This document shows, piece after piece, positions 1-7,119 of a DNA stretch of 16,296 bases (positions within the stretch are counted from its first letter, which is position 1; each line of letters begins with the position of its first letter). A program made the translations under genes and the position numbers. The notes beneath the pieces were generated by a model, which had not been told where the DNA came from, made no database searches, and was given only the letters and a program-made list of their open reading frames with translations. The DNA comes from Burkholderiales bacterium. GTDB lineage: Bacteria; Pseudomonadota; Gammaproteobacteria; Burkholderiales; SHXO01. Where the stretch lies: assembly GCA_026125625.1 (NCBI GenBank), contig JAHCKU010000026.1:1-16296 (forward strand), read 5' to 3'.

Positions 1-1285
1 AGGTCGATTCGTTGGTGCGGATCAGCAGGTCCTGTTCGCCGTTGACCACCTTGGCGGTGCCGGATACCACCACCCAGTGCTCGCTGCGGTGGTAGTGCAT
101 CTGCAGGCTGAGGCTGGCACCCGGCTTGACGACAATGCGCTTGATCTTGAAGCCATCGCCTTCTTCGAGCACGGTATATGTGCCCCATGGGCGCATCACC
201 GTCTTGTGCAGCAGATAGGTCTCGTGGTTTGCCAGCTTGAGCTGCTGGGCGACCTTCTTCACGTCCTGAACATGTTCCTGATCGGCCACCAGCAACGCGT
301 CCGGCGTGTCGACCACCACCACTCCATTCAGACCCACGGCGGCGACCATGCGCGAGTCGCTCTGCACGTAGCAGTCGCGGCTGCCTACGAACAGCGCCTG
401 CCCTTGCGCGCGATTGCCCTGCGCGTCGGGCGTGGTCAGCTCGCTCACAGCCTTCCACGAACCGACGTCGCTCCAGGCAAAGGTCGAGGGCACCACGGCC
501 ACACGCGCCGATTTCTCCATCACCGCGTAGTCGATCGAGATGTCCGGAATCGTTCCGAAAATCTCCTGGCTCAGGTGCACGTGATCGTCCCTGGAGGCAA
601 TCGCTTCCCAGCATTGCCGCGCGCCGCGATCGATCTCGGGTGCGAGGGCAGCCAGGTCCTCCAGGAACACGTCGGCGCGGAAGCAGAACATGCCGGAGTT
701 CCAGTAGTACCGTCCCGATTCGATCATGGCCCGCGCCGCCTCCAGGCTGGGCTTTTCGGTGAACCGGGCAACGCCGTAGCCTTCGGTCCCTTTGATCGGT
801 TCACCGCGCTCGATGTAGCCGAAGCCGGTCTCGGGATAGGCGGGCTGGATGCCGAACGTGACCAGATATCCCTGCTCGGCCAGCTCGATGGCGTGTTGGA
901 CGCTGCGGGCGAAAGCATCGGCGTCGGGCACCAGATGATCGGCCGGAAGGACCAGCAGGGTCACGTCCGGACCGTGGCGGGCTGCGGCAGCCAGCGCGCC
1001 GACTGCGACTGCCGGGGCGGTGTTGCGCGCCAGCGGCTCGAGCACGAAGAAGTGCTTGCGCTTGGCATCCATCCGCGCGTACTCGTCGCGGGTGGCAAAC
1101 AGGTGCTCGCGGTTGGTGACGGTGACCACCTCGGCGGTTTCACCCAGCGGCGCGAGGCGTGCCAGCGTCTTCTGCAGCAGACTTTGTCCGTCCGGCAGCT
1201 TGATGAAGGGCTTGGGATAGGCTTCGCGGGAAACCGGCCACAGCCGGGTGCCGCTGCCGCCGGAGAGAATGAGGGGGATGAGCAT
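1..1285 (-). CDS. manC: Mannose-1-phosphate guanylyltransferase / mannose-6-phosphate isomerase (partial, C-terminus off window)
   Basis: This is a bifunctional type II enzyme that makes GDP-mannose from Man-1-P and GTP; its C-terminal cupin interconverts Fru-6-P and Man-6-P. The visible 428 residues start at ATG 1285-1283. The nucleotidyltransferase signature GGSGTRLWP is at residues 9-17, followed by a YPKPF lysine motif, GYIERG and FTEKPS. The cupin PMI domain follows, with RPWG and a metal-binding QMHYHRSEHW near residues 395-405. The family is usually about 470-480 residues, so only the last 40-50 are missing at the left edge. It is transcribed divergently from rmlB. It supplies GDP-mannose (or derived GDP-rhamnose or GDP-fucose) for the polysaccharide, and its isomerase half could also supply Man-6-P. 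No clear Shine-Dalgarno sequence precedes the start. The family call is very secure; the XanB name used in xanthomonads would fit equally well. Confidence 0.95.
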   Translation of the reverse strand, partial: MLIPLILSGGSGTRLWPVSREAYPKPFIKLPDGQSLLQKTLARLAPLGETAEVVTVTNREHLFATRDEYARMDAKRKHFFVLEPLARNTAPAVAVGALAAAARHGPDVTLLVLPADHLVPDADAFARSVQHAIELAEQGYLVTFGIQPAYPETGFGYIERGEPIKGTEGYGVARFTEKPSLEAARAMIESGRYYWNSGMFCFRADVFLEDLAALAPEIDRGARQCWEAIASRDDHVHLSQEIFGTIPDISIDYAVMEKSARVAVVPSTFAWSDVGSWKAVSELTTPDAQGNRAQGQALFVGSRDCYVQSDSRMVAAVGLNGVVVVDTPDALLVADQEHVQDVKKVAQQLKLANHETYLLHKTVMRPWGTYTVLEEGDGFKIKRIVVKPGASLSLQMHYHRSEHWVVVSGTAKVVNGEQDLLIRTNEST

Positions 1286-1493
1286 GGTGGCTTACTAACT
1301 CAGGTTGACAGGCTGGATGGCATTCGCCAGCATCGCCGAAAGCAAGAAAACTTCCCGATTATCTCATTGCCACCCATATTGGATGTGACAGCCCACGGAC
1401 ATAAGGCCGCTGACGACCGCCGAACGGTCGGCTGGCGTCACCGACATTCCGGGCAGGAAGACGTATGACAGGTCGTTTCTTTCCTGACACAAG
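1286..1493. promoter_or_regulatory. Divergent intergenic region between manC and rmlB
   Basis: These 208 bases separate two divergently transcribed sugar-nucleotide genes, so promoters for both strands are expected here. What I can see is weak. A perfect TTGACA on the plus strand at 1305-1310 has only a poor -10 (CAGCAT, 1328-1333) at 17-bp spacing. An AT-rich patch lies around 1345-1380. A small perfect hairpin sits at 1414-1430 (CGACCG, loop CCGAA, CGGTCG) about 65 bp before rmlB. No JUMPstart/ops element (GGCGGTAG) was found, so RfaH-type antitermination is not supported by the sequence. The promoter assignments are inference. Confidence 0.35.
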
Positions 1494-2555
1494 ATGACCA
1501 TCCTCGTCACCGGCGGAGCCGGCTTCATCGGCTCGAATTTCGTTCTCGACTGGCTCGCCGAGCGCGACGAACCGGTCGTCAATCTGGACAAGCTCACCTA
1601 TGCAGGGAATCCGCGCAACCTGGGCTCGCTGGAAAGGGATTCGAGGCATGTCCTGGTGGTCGGAGACATAGGCGATACTCGCCTGGTTCCGATATTGTTG
1701 GAGCGGCATCGTCCGCGGGCGATCGTCAATCTCGCGGCCGAGTCGCACGTAGATCGCTCGATCCACGGTCCCGATCATTTCGTCCAGACCAACATCATCG
1801 GCACCTATCATCTGTTGCAAAGCGCTTGTGCTTATTGGTCTGCGCTGTCCGGTACGGAGCGGGATCGATTTCGCTTTCTGCACGTCTCCACCGACGAGGT
1901 CTATGGTTCTCTCGATCCGGATGATGTCGCCTTTTCCGAGAACCACCCTTACGCACCGAACAGTCCCTACGCAGCTTCGAAGGCGGCCTCGGATCATCTC
2001 GTGCGGGCATGGGGCCATACCTATGGCTTGCCTGTCCTCACCACGAATTGTTCCAACAACTACGGTCCATTTCAGTTTCCGGAGAAGCTGATCCCGCTGT
2101 GCATCCACAATGCGCTCGCCGGAAAGCCGCTGCCGATCTACGGCGACGGCCGGCAGATCCGTGACTGGCTCTACGTGAAGGACCATTGCAACGCCATTCG
2201 TCTGGTGTTGGAATCGGGGCAGGTTGGAGAGACTTATAACGTCGGGGGCAATAGCGAGCACGCGAACCTGGAAGTGGTGCGGACGCTGTGCCGGCTCCTG
2301 AACGATATGATGCCGCGTGCAAATGGCGCTACTTATCAAGAACTGATCGCATTTGTCTCCGATCGACCTGGGCATGATCGACGCTATGCGATCGACTCCG
2401 GCAAGCTCCGGCGGGAATTGGATTGGCGACCGATGGAGACCTTCGATAGCGGAATTGGCAAGACGCTGGAGTGGTATCTGGCCAATCAGGATTGGGTGGC
2501 CGAGGTGACCAGCGGTGCGTATCGCGATTGGGTGAAAACACAATACGGCCGATGA
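1494..2555 (+). CDS. rmlB: dTDP-glucose 4,6-dehydratase
   Basis: This enzyme performs the second step of dTDP-L-rhamnose synthesis: NAD-dependent dehydration of dTDP-glucose to dTDP-4-keto-6-deoxyglucose in the cytoplasm. It is an extended SDR of 353 residues, the normal length for RmlB. The Rossmann motif TGGAGFIG is at residues 6-13. The catalytic STDEVYG stretch at 132-138 carries the Asp-Glu pair that drives dehydration, and the active-site Y159-AAS-K163 follows. SNNYGPFQFPEKLIP and GDGRQIRDWLYV are further family blocks. It starts at ATG 1494, seven codons before the Rossmann glycines; no strong Shine-Dalgarno sequence is visible. Its stop overlaps the rmlD start by four bases (ATGA). 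It is the first gene of the rmlBDAC operon. The base composition here looks somewhat less GC-rich than in the downstream genes. Confidence 0.97.
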   Translation: MTILVTGGAGFIGSNFVLDWLAERDEPVVNLDKLTYAGNPRNLGSLERDSRHVLVVGDIGDTRLVPILLERHRPRAIVNLAAESHVDRSIHGPDHFVQTNIIGTYHLLQSACAYWSALSGTERDRFRFLHVSTDEVYGSLDPDDVAFSENHPYAPNSPYAASKAASDHLVRAWGHTYGLPVLTTNCSNNYGPFQFPEKLIPLCIHNALAGKPLPIYGDGRQIRDWLYVKDHCNAIRLVLESGQVGETYNVGGNSEHANLEVVRTLCRLLNDMMPRANGATYQELIAFVSDRPGHDRRYAIDSGKLRRELDWRPMETFDSGIGKTLEWYLANQDWVAEVTSGAYRDWVKTQYGR

Positions 2556-3460
2556 AGCTGCTGCTGTTGGGCAAGAACGGGCAGGTCGGATGGGAGCTGC
2601 AGCGGTCTCTGAGTGCGCTCGGAGAACTCGTCGCGCTCGGCAGCCGGGATGTGGATCTTCTCGATCTCGATGGGCTGCGTGCATGTGTGCGGGAGCATAG
2701 TCCCGACATTCTGGTCAATGCCGCCGCCTACACGACGGTGGACAAGGCCGAATCGGAACCGGAACGGGCGTACCGCGTGAATGCGGAGGCGGTCGCGGTC
2801 CTGGCGCAAGAGATCGCCCGTATCGATGGATTGCTGGTGCACTACTCCACGGACTACGTATTCGACGGACGAAAGCTGGATCCGTACGTCGAGGAGGACA
2901 CGCCGTCCCCCATCAACGTATACGGATCGAGCAAGCTGGAGGGTGAGCGGTGCATCCGCGAGACGAATGTGGCGCACCTGATCTTCCGAACCAGCTGGGT
3001 GTACGGATTACACGGATCCAACTTCCCAAAGGCCATTCTGCGCAGGGCTAGCGAGCAGGGTGAACTGCGCATCGTTGCGGACCAATTCGGTGTCCCCACC
3101 AGCGCTGAACTGATTGCGGATGTGACCGCGCTGGCCGTGCATCAATGGGCGCGATCGGATGGCGACAGAGCTGAATATCAAGGCACCTTTCATCTTGTCG
3201 CAGCAGGGAGAACGAACTGGCACGCCTACGCCCTTCAGTTGCTGGAGTTCGCCCGGGCACGCGGCGTGAAACTGAGAGCCTGTCCCGAGGCGATCATTCC
3301 GATACCCGCATCGGAGCATCCGTCGCCGGCGGCTCGCCCGCGTAATTCGTCGCTTTGCACAGACAAACTCTCGCGCCAGCTCGGCCTGGATCTGCCCGAC
3401 TGGCGGCAGCACTTGAAACGATTCGTGGATGATATAGCGATGATCGGAGAGTCATCTTGA
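2552..3460 (+). CDS. rmlD: dTDP-4-dehydrorhamnose reductase
   Basis: This is the last step of the rhamnose pathway: NAD(P)H-dependent reduction of dTDP-4-keto-L-rhamnose to dTDP-L-rhamnose. The protein has 302 residues, typical for RmlD. The Rossmann glycines are in GKNGQVG (residues 7-13). STDYVFDG and the catalytic Y124-GSS-K128 (YGSSKLEGE) identify the RmlD family, and RTSWVYG follows. I chose ATG 2552, which overlaps the rmlB stop as ATGA, rather than an upstream in-frame start at 2471, because the family begins directly at MKLLLLG and the 27-residue extension lies inside rmlB. The upstream Shine-Dalgarno sequence is weak, so translation is probably coupled to rmlB. The stop overlaps the rmlA start. 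Confidence 0.96.
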   Translation: MKLLLLGKNGQVGWELQRSLSALGELVALGSRDVDLLDLDGLRACVREHSPDILVNAAAYTTVDKAESEPERAYRVNAEAVAVLAQEIARIDGLLVHYSTDYVFDGRKLDPYVEEDTPSPINVYGSSKLEGERCIRETNVAHLIFRTSWVYGLHGSNFPKAILRRASEQGELRIVADQFGVPTSAELIADVTALAVHQWARSDGDRAEYQGTFHLVAAGRTNWHAYALQLLEFARARGVKLRACPEAIIPIPASEHPSPAARPRNSSLCTDKLSRQLGLDLPDWRQHLKRFVDDIAMIGESS

Positions 3461-4335
3461 CCAAGGGAATCATCCTCGCCGGGGGCGTGGGCACGCGGTT
3501 GCATCCAGCGACTTTGTCGATCTCCAAGCAGCTGCTGCCGGTGTTCGACAAACCGATGATCTACTACCCGTTGAGCACGCTGATGCTGGCAGGCATTCGA
3601 GAGATCCTGGTGATCTCCACGCCGCAGGATACGCCGCGATTCCACCAGCTCCTGGGTGACGGCAGCCAGTGGGGCCTGCAGCTGAGCTACGCGGTGCAGC
3701 CCAGTCCGGACGGCCTGGCGCAGGCATTTCTGATCGGAGAGCGTTTCATCGATGGCGCGCATTGCGCGCTGGTGCTGGGCGATAACGTGTTCTACGGCCA
3801 CGACCTGCATAAGCTGCTGAATCAGGCGGCCGCGCGCGCACAGGGCGCGACCGTGTTTGCCTATCATGTGCAGGATCCGCAACGCTATGGTGTGGTGGAG
3901 TTCGACGCGGCCGGGGCCGTGACCTCGATCGAGGAGAAACCGGTGGCGCCCAAGTCCAGCTACGCGGTGACCGGCCTGTACTTTTACGATGAACAGGTGG
4001 TGGATCTGGCTCGCACGCTGCGCCCGTCACGGCGGGGAGAACTGGAGATCACCGATCTCAACCGGCTCTATCTGGAACGCGGCGCGTTGCACGTGGAGAT
4101 CATGGGACGTGGTTTCGCCTGGCTCGACACTGGCACCCACGAGAGTCTCCTGGAAGCCGGTCAGTTCATCTCGACCATCGAGAAGCGCCAGGGGCTGAAG
4201 GTCGCCTGTCCCGAGGAGATCGCCTGGCGCAGAGGCTGGATCGACGACGAACAGCTGATGCAGCTGACCGCGCCGCTGGCGAAGAACAGCTACGGGGCCT
4301 ACCTGCTGGACCTCATGAAGCGCAGAATTTTCTAG
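3457..4335 (+). CDS. rmlA: Glucose-1-phosphate thymidylyltransferase
   Basis: The enzyme condenses Glc-1-P and dTTP to dTDP-glucose, the first and feedback-regulated step of dTDP-rhamnose synthesis. The protein has 292 residues, as expected for RmlA. The nucleotide-binding loop LAGGVGTRLHP is at residues 7-17 and the catalytic lysine at K24 (ISKQLLPV). YYPLSTLMLAGI, the metal-binding D109 in LGDNVFYG, EEKP and TGLYFYD follow in family order. The start is the unusual codon TTG 3457-3459, overlapping the rmlD stop as TTGA. It is supported by a Shine-Dalgarno-like GGAGAG about seven bases upstream and by the family N-terminus MTKGIILAGG. A spacer of five bases separates it from rmlC. Confidence 0.97.
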   Translation: MTKGIILAGGVGTRLHPATLSISKQLLPVFDKPMIYYPLSTLMLAGIREILVISTPQDTPRFHQLLGDGSQWGLQLSYAVQPSPDGLAQAFLIGERFIDGAHCALVLGDNVFYGHDLHKLLNQAAARAQGATVFAYHVQDPQRYGVVEFDAAGAVTSIEEKPVAPKSSYAVTGLYFYDEQVVDLARTLRPSRRGELEITDLNRLYLERGALHVEIMGRGFAWLDTGTHESLLEAGQFISTIEKRQGLKVACPEEIAWRRGWIDDEQLMQLTAPLAKNSYGAYLLDLMKRRIF

Positions 4336-4340
4336 AGCGT

Positions 4341-4895
4341 ATGAAGGTCACCGTTACCGCGCTGCCCGGCGTGCTGCTGCTCGAGCCGCGCGTGTTCGAG
4401 GATGAGCGGGGGTTCTTCATGGAATCCTTCAATGCCCGTGCGTTTCGGCAGGCGACGGGGGTCGACCTCACGTTCGTCCAGGACAATCACTCGCGTTCCT
4501 CGCGCCATGTCCTGCGCGGACTGCACTACCAGTTGCCTCCGATGGCGCAAGGCAAGCTGGTATGGGTCGTAAGCGGCGAAATACTGGATGTGGTGGTGGA
4601 TGTGCGTCGCGCCTCGCCTACCTTCGGCCAATGGGAGGGAATCTCCCTGAGCGCGCAGACACGCCGACAGCTTTGGGTGCCGCCCGGTATTGCGCACGGC
4701 TTTCTTGTGCTGTCCGACTTCGCCGATGTGCTCTACAAGACTACCGAGTTCTATTCATCGCAGCACGAGCGCGCCATTGTGTGGAACGATCCGCAGCTCG
4801 CGATCGCCTGGCCTGCGGTAGAGCCCATACTATCGGTCAAGGACCGCAACGCCGTGCGCTTTTCGCTGGCGGATGTGGTGGACATCCCACTCTAG
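4341..4895 (+). CDS. rmlC: dTDP-4-dehydrorhamnose 3,5-epimerase
   Basis: This cupin enzyme epimerises C3 and C5 of dTDP-4-keto-6-deoxyglucose, giving dTDP-4-keto-L-rhamnose for RmlD. It has 184 residues, the normal size. RGFFMESFN and QDNHSRSS lie near the N-terminus. The catalytic His is H62 in RGLHYQ, and D168 in VKDRN appears to correspond to the dyad aspartate of characterised RmlC enzymes. WVPPGIAHGF and LYKTTEFY complete the fold signature. It is the fourth gene of rmlBDAC and the last before a 385-bp gap. A stem-loop begins one base after its stop, so the operon probably ends or attenuates here. Confidence 0.96.
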   Translation: MKVTVTALPGVLLLEPRVFEDERGFFMESFNARAFRQATGVDLTFVQDNHSRSSRHVLRGLHYQLPPMAQGKLVWVVSGEILDVVVDVRRASPTFGQWEGISLSAQTRRQLWVPPGIAHGFLVLSDFADVLYKTTEFYSSQHERAIVWNDPQLAIAWPAVEPILSVKDRNAVRFSLADVVDIPL

Positions 4896-4931
4896 GCCTG
4901 CCCGGCGGCGGGGTTCTCATTCCGGACAGGC
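4896..4931 (+). terminator. Hairpin immediately downstream of rmlC (possible terminator)
   Basis: GCCTGCCCGG (4896-4905) pairs with CCGGACAGGC (4922-4931) with one mismatch across a 16-base loop, starting right after the rmlC stop. No T-tract follows, so it is not a canonical intrinsic terminator. It could be a weak terminator, a 3'-end stabiliser or a Rho-associated structure. The pairing is seen directly; the role is inferred from position. Confidence 0.35.
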
Positions 4932-4949
4932 GAGCCCTCGTGCTAAAAT
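4923..4949 (+). promoter_or_regulatory. Extended -10 promoter candidate
   Basis: TGCTAAAAT at 4941-4949 is an extended -10 element (TG, one base, TAAAAT; 5/6 to TATAAT). A -35-like CGGACA (4923-4928) lies 15 bp upstream, which is short. It would transcribe toward the GT2 gene with a leader of roughly 320 bases. It is a motif match only. Confidence 0.3.
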
Positions 4950-5230
4950 TTCACAGTTTTCAGCGCAAGTACTCGCCAACCTTACACGATACCGTTGTCC
5001 TGAATGACGATGGCATGGGAATTACTTGCGTACGTATTGCGGTGCGGCCCGCTCACAGGAAATAGTAGCCGCGTGAGCTGGGAGTGATTCTTCGCCTTGC
5101 GCACATCTATCGCGACCTTCGCCCTCAAGTCGTCCATCATGCGGCGCTGCAACCGGTCGTGCTCGTCCCCTAGTTGGCACTGCCGATCACACGTGCTTAT
5201 GCCGAACCGTCCAGGACCCGCACTTGCTCC

Positions 5231-5259
5231 TTGAACCGCCAGGAACGAAAAGTCATACT
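5231..5259 (+). promoter_or_regulatory. Sigma-70-like promoter candidate for the GT2-wbpM block
   Basis: TTGAAC (5231-5236) and CATACT (5254-5259) are separated by exactly 17 bp, each matching four of six consensus positions. It lies just ahead of the GTG start at 5281 and would give a leader of about 15 bases containing the G-rich ribosome site. This is a plausible promoter for the second operon, competing with the 4941 candidate. Confidence 0.35.
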
Positions 5260-5280
5260 TGGACTACGCGGGGGGCGAGC

Positions 5281-6225
5281 GTGAACCGTGTTGCGGTTGT
5301 TATAGTTACCTTCAATTCCAGTGGCCATATCGCGCGCTGCCTGCGTGCGCTTCGGGAAAGCGATATCCCGGTCGAGTTGATCGTCGTCGATAACAACTCC
5401 GAAGACGACACCGTCGAGGTGGTCGAGCGCGAACTGGCCGCATTTGAAGTCGCCCATCTCCTGCGTTCGGACACCAACGTCGGGTTTGCGCGCGGAGTGA
5501 ACAAGGGCTTGCGGCGCGCGCTGGGTAGCTATGTCGTGATCCTCAATCCTGATTGCTTCGTCTGCCCGTCCACCCTGCGGGAAATGATGGAGACGATGCG
5601 CGCTCGTCCCGACGTCGGTCTGGCAGGTTGTCTGCTGCTCAACGAGGACGGCAGCGAGCAGGCGGGGTGCAGGCGTTACATTCCCACACCATGGCGGGCG
5701 TTGATGCGGGTGCTCCACCTCGGGCGCTTCTTCCGCAGGCGGCGCAGGTTCGATGATTTCATCATGAGCAGAGAGCCTCTGCCGTCTGGGCCGATCGAGG
5801 TCGAGGCGTTATCGGGGGCGCTGATGATGGTCAGCCGCGAGAGCTTGCACGCAGTGGGCATGTTGGACGAGGGATATTTCATGCACTGCGAGGACTTGGA
5901 CTGGTGTGTCCGCTTCCGCAGTGCCGGCTGGCGCGTCTTGTTCATGCCTCGAGCATGCGCTGTCCACGTCAAGGGCGCCTGCAGTACGTCGCGCCCGATG
6001 CGCGTGGAGTATCACAAGCACGCGGGAATGATCCGCTTCTACCGTCTCCATCTGCGAAAGCGCTATGGCGGGGCATTGATGTGGGCCGTGGTGGCATCGG
6101 TCTGGGTGCGCTTTCTCGGCAAGGCGATTTTGATAGCACCGACTTCGCTGCGTATCTTTCTGCGCAAGCGCCGGGCCGCGCGTGCCCGTCATGTCAGCCT
6201 GGAGGAGGTCGGTGTCAAGCACTAG
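5281..6225 (+). CDS. GT2 family glycosyltransferase, WbbL/rhamnosyltransferase-like
   Basis: This is a cytoplasmic-face inverting glycosyltransferase (GT-A fold) likely to transfer a sugar from a nucleotide donor to a lipid-linked acceptor. The protein has 314 residues. Nucleotide-binding motifs are VVIVTFN (6-12) and VDNNSEDDT (36-44); NVGFARGVNKG (66-76) follows. The metal site is NPD (89-91), the variant DxD seen in WbbL-like rhamnosyltransferases, and the base region is HCED-LDWC with E204/D205. A hydrophobic patch near residues 270-300 may anchor it to the membrane. I prefer GTG 5281, preceded by a G-run ribosome site, over TTG 5224, because the family begins with the first beta strand. 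With rmlBDAC upstream and a WecA-like gene downstream, dTDP-rhamnose is the likely donor, but the acceptor is unknown. The end overlaps the next gene by 14 bases. Confidence 0.88.
   Translation: MNRVAVVIVTFNSSGHIARCLRALRESDIPVELIVVDNNSEDDTVEVVERELAAFEVAHLLRSDTNVGFARGVNKGLRRALGSYVVILNPDCFVCPSTLREMMETMRARPDVGLAGCLLLNEDGSEQAGCRRYIPTPWRALMRVLHLGRFFRRRRRFDDFIMSREPLPSGPIEVEALSGALMMVSRESLHAVGMLDEGYFMHCEDLDWCVRFRSAGWRVLFMPRACAVHVKGACSTSRPMRVEYHKHAGMIRFYRLHLRKRYGGALMWAVVASVWVRFLGKAILIAPTSLRIFLRKRRAARARHVSLEEVGVKH
6201..6208 (+). promoter_or_regulatory. Strong Shine-Dalgarno sequence deciding the start of the SDR gene
   Basis: GGAGGAGG lies inside the end of the glycosyltransferase gene, three bases (from its last G) to six bases (from the first GGAGG) before GTG 6212. 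It is the strongest ribosome site in the window and the reason to place the SDR start at 6212 rather than at the in-frame starts 6182 or 6191. Confidence 0.7.
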
Positions 6226-7090
6226 CAGCACCGGCCAGGTTCTGGTGTTGGGGGCGAGGAGCCATGTCGGCGACTTCCTGCTCCCGGCACTTGTCCAGGC
6301 CGGGCACGCCGTTTTCGCGGTGTCGCGTCAGCAGTCGGGGCTGTCGCGGTCCGAAGGCGTCGTCTGGTTGCATGCGGGTGCAGACGGTGGCATCCATGGA
6401 CATCCGGCGCTGCAGAGACCGGCAGTCGTCAGCCTGCTGCCCGCGCCGCTGCTGGCGGGTTGCCTGGAATCCCTGATCCGGCTCGATATCACGCGTGTCA
6501 TCGCGTTCAGCTCGACCAGCGTGTTCACCAAGGCACGGTCCATGGACCCCGCGGAAGTGCGACTGGTGGAGTCTCTGATGAAGGCGGAGTCGACGATCGT
6601 TTCATTGTGTTCGAAGCATCAAGTGGCGTGGACCTTGTTCCGCCCAACGCTCGTGTACAGCTGGGGTAGGGACCGCAACGTCACCGAGATCGGCAATTTC
6701 GTGCGCCGCTTTCGCGTATTTCTGCTGCTCGGACGTGGTAATGGCTTGCGCCAGCCCGTCCACGCAGAAGATCTGGCACGTGCGTGCGTGGCTGCACTGG
6801 ACAACGACAAGACTTTCGGAAAGGCATATAACCTGGCCGGAGCGACGCGGCTCACTTACCGCAGCATGGTGGAGGAAGTGTTCAGATGCGAGGGCTTGCC
6901 GCCGCGTTTCATCAGCGTTCCGGGTTGGGCAATTCGGGCAGCAATTCGCGCAGCCCGGATCGTGCCGCGCCTGCGGGAACTATCTCCCGAACTCGCCACA
7001 CGCATGGAAATGGACATGTGCTTCGATTCCAGCGACGCACTGCGGGATTTCGGCTTCGAGCCTCGCGCATTCGCGCTGCCACTACCGTGA
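6212..7090 (+). CDS. Atypical extended SDR, NAD-dependent epimerase/dehydratase-like (WbpV position)
   Basis: The protein has 292 residues, started at GTG 6212 behind a perfect ribosome site and overlapping the GT2 gene by 14 bases. An N-terminal Rossmann beta strand with G14-ARSHV-G20 resembles the variant glycine motif of epimerases that sit beside WbpL-type transferases. The SSTS block (100-103) is where the catalytic Ser/Thr would be. The usual YxxxK is absent: the aligned position reads E120-SLM-K124. FRPTLVYSWGRD, QPVHAEDLARA and AYNLAGATRLTYRSM are typical extended-SDR blocks. By context it could be a UDP-HexNAc C4 epimerase or reductase working with the downstream WbpM homologue (giving UDP-FucNAc or UDP-QuiNAc). 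The missing tyrosine makes the precise reaction uncertain. The family assignment is secure; the function is inferred. Confidence 0.75.
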   Translation: MSSTSSTGQVLVLGARSHVGDFLLPALVQAGHAVFAVSRQQSGLSRSEGVVWLHAGADGGIHGHPALQRPAVVSLLPAPLLAGCLESLIRLDITRVIAFSSTSVFTKARSMDPAEVRLVESLMKAESTIVSLCSKHQVAWTLFRPTLVYSWGRDRNVTEIGNFVRRFRVFLLLGRGNGLRQPVHAEDLARACVAALDNDKTFGKAYNLAGATRLTYRSMVEEVFRCEGLPPRFISVPGWAIRAAIRAARIVPRLRELSPELATRMEMDMCFDSSDALRDFGFEPRAFALPLP

Positions 7091-7119
7091 AGGTGATGCT
7101 GAGGCGATCCTGATCTTCG

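Larger units (their letters stand above)
4896..5280. other. 385-bp intergenic region between rmlC and the GT2 gene
   Basis: I see no convincing gene here. The region holds the rmlC-distal hairpin (4896-4931) and two sigma-70-like promoter candidates (4923-4949 and 5231-5259). On the minus strand a frame is open over roughly 4982-5255, but its first ATG (5140-5138) gives only 52 residues beginning MMDDLRAKVAIDVRKAKN. I do not recognise this peptide, it has no clear ribosome site, and I do not annotate it as a gene. The stretch looks less GC-rich and less codon-like than its neighbours. It could be a regulatory leader or the decayed remains of a former gene. Confidence 0.6.

Noticed and set aside
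77..1468. 463-codon open frame on the plus strand opposite manC
   Set aside because: It is antisense to a ManC frame with full family motifs; the peptide is His/Arg/Gly-rich with no recognisable domain, as expected from GC-rich shadow frames.
1286..1493. JUMPstart/ops (RfaH) element before the rml operon
   Set aside because: I looked for GGCGGTAG and did not find it in the leader.
1359..2684. 441-codon minus-strand frame opposite rmlB
   Set aside because: Shadow of rmlB, with no domain features and no ribosome site.
4982..5140. 52-codon minus-strand ORF in the rmlC-GT2 gap
   Set aside because: No recognisable family and no ribosome site, and a chance frame of this length is common at this GC; kept only as a finding.
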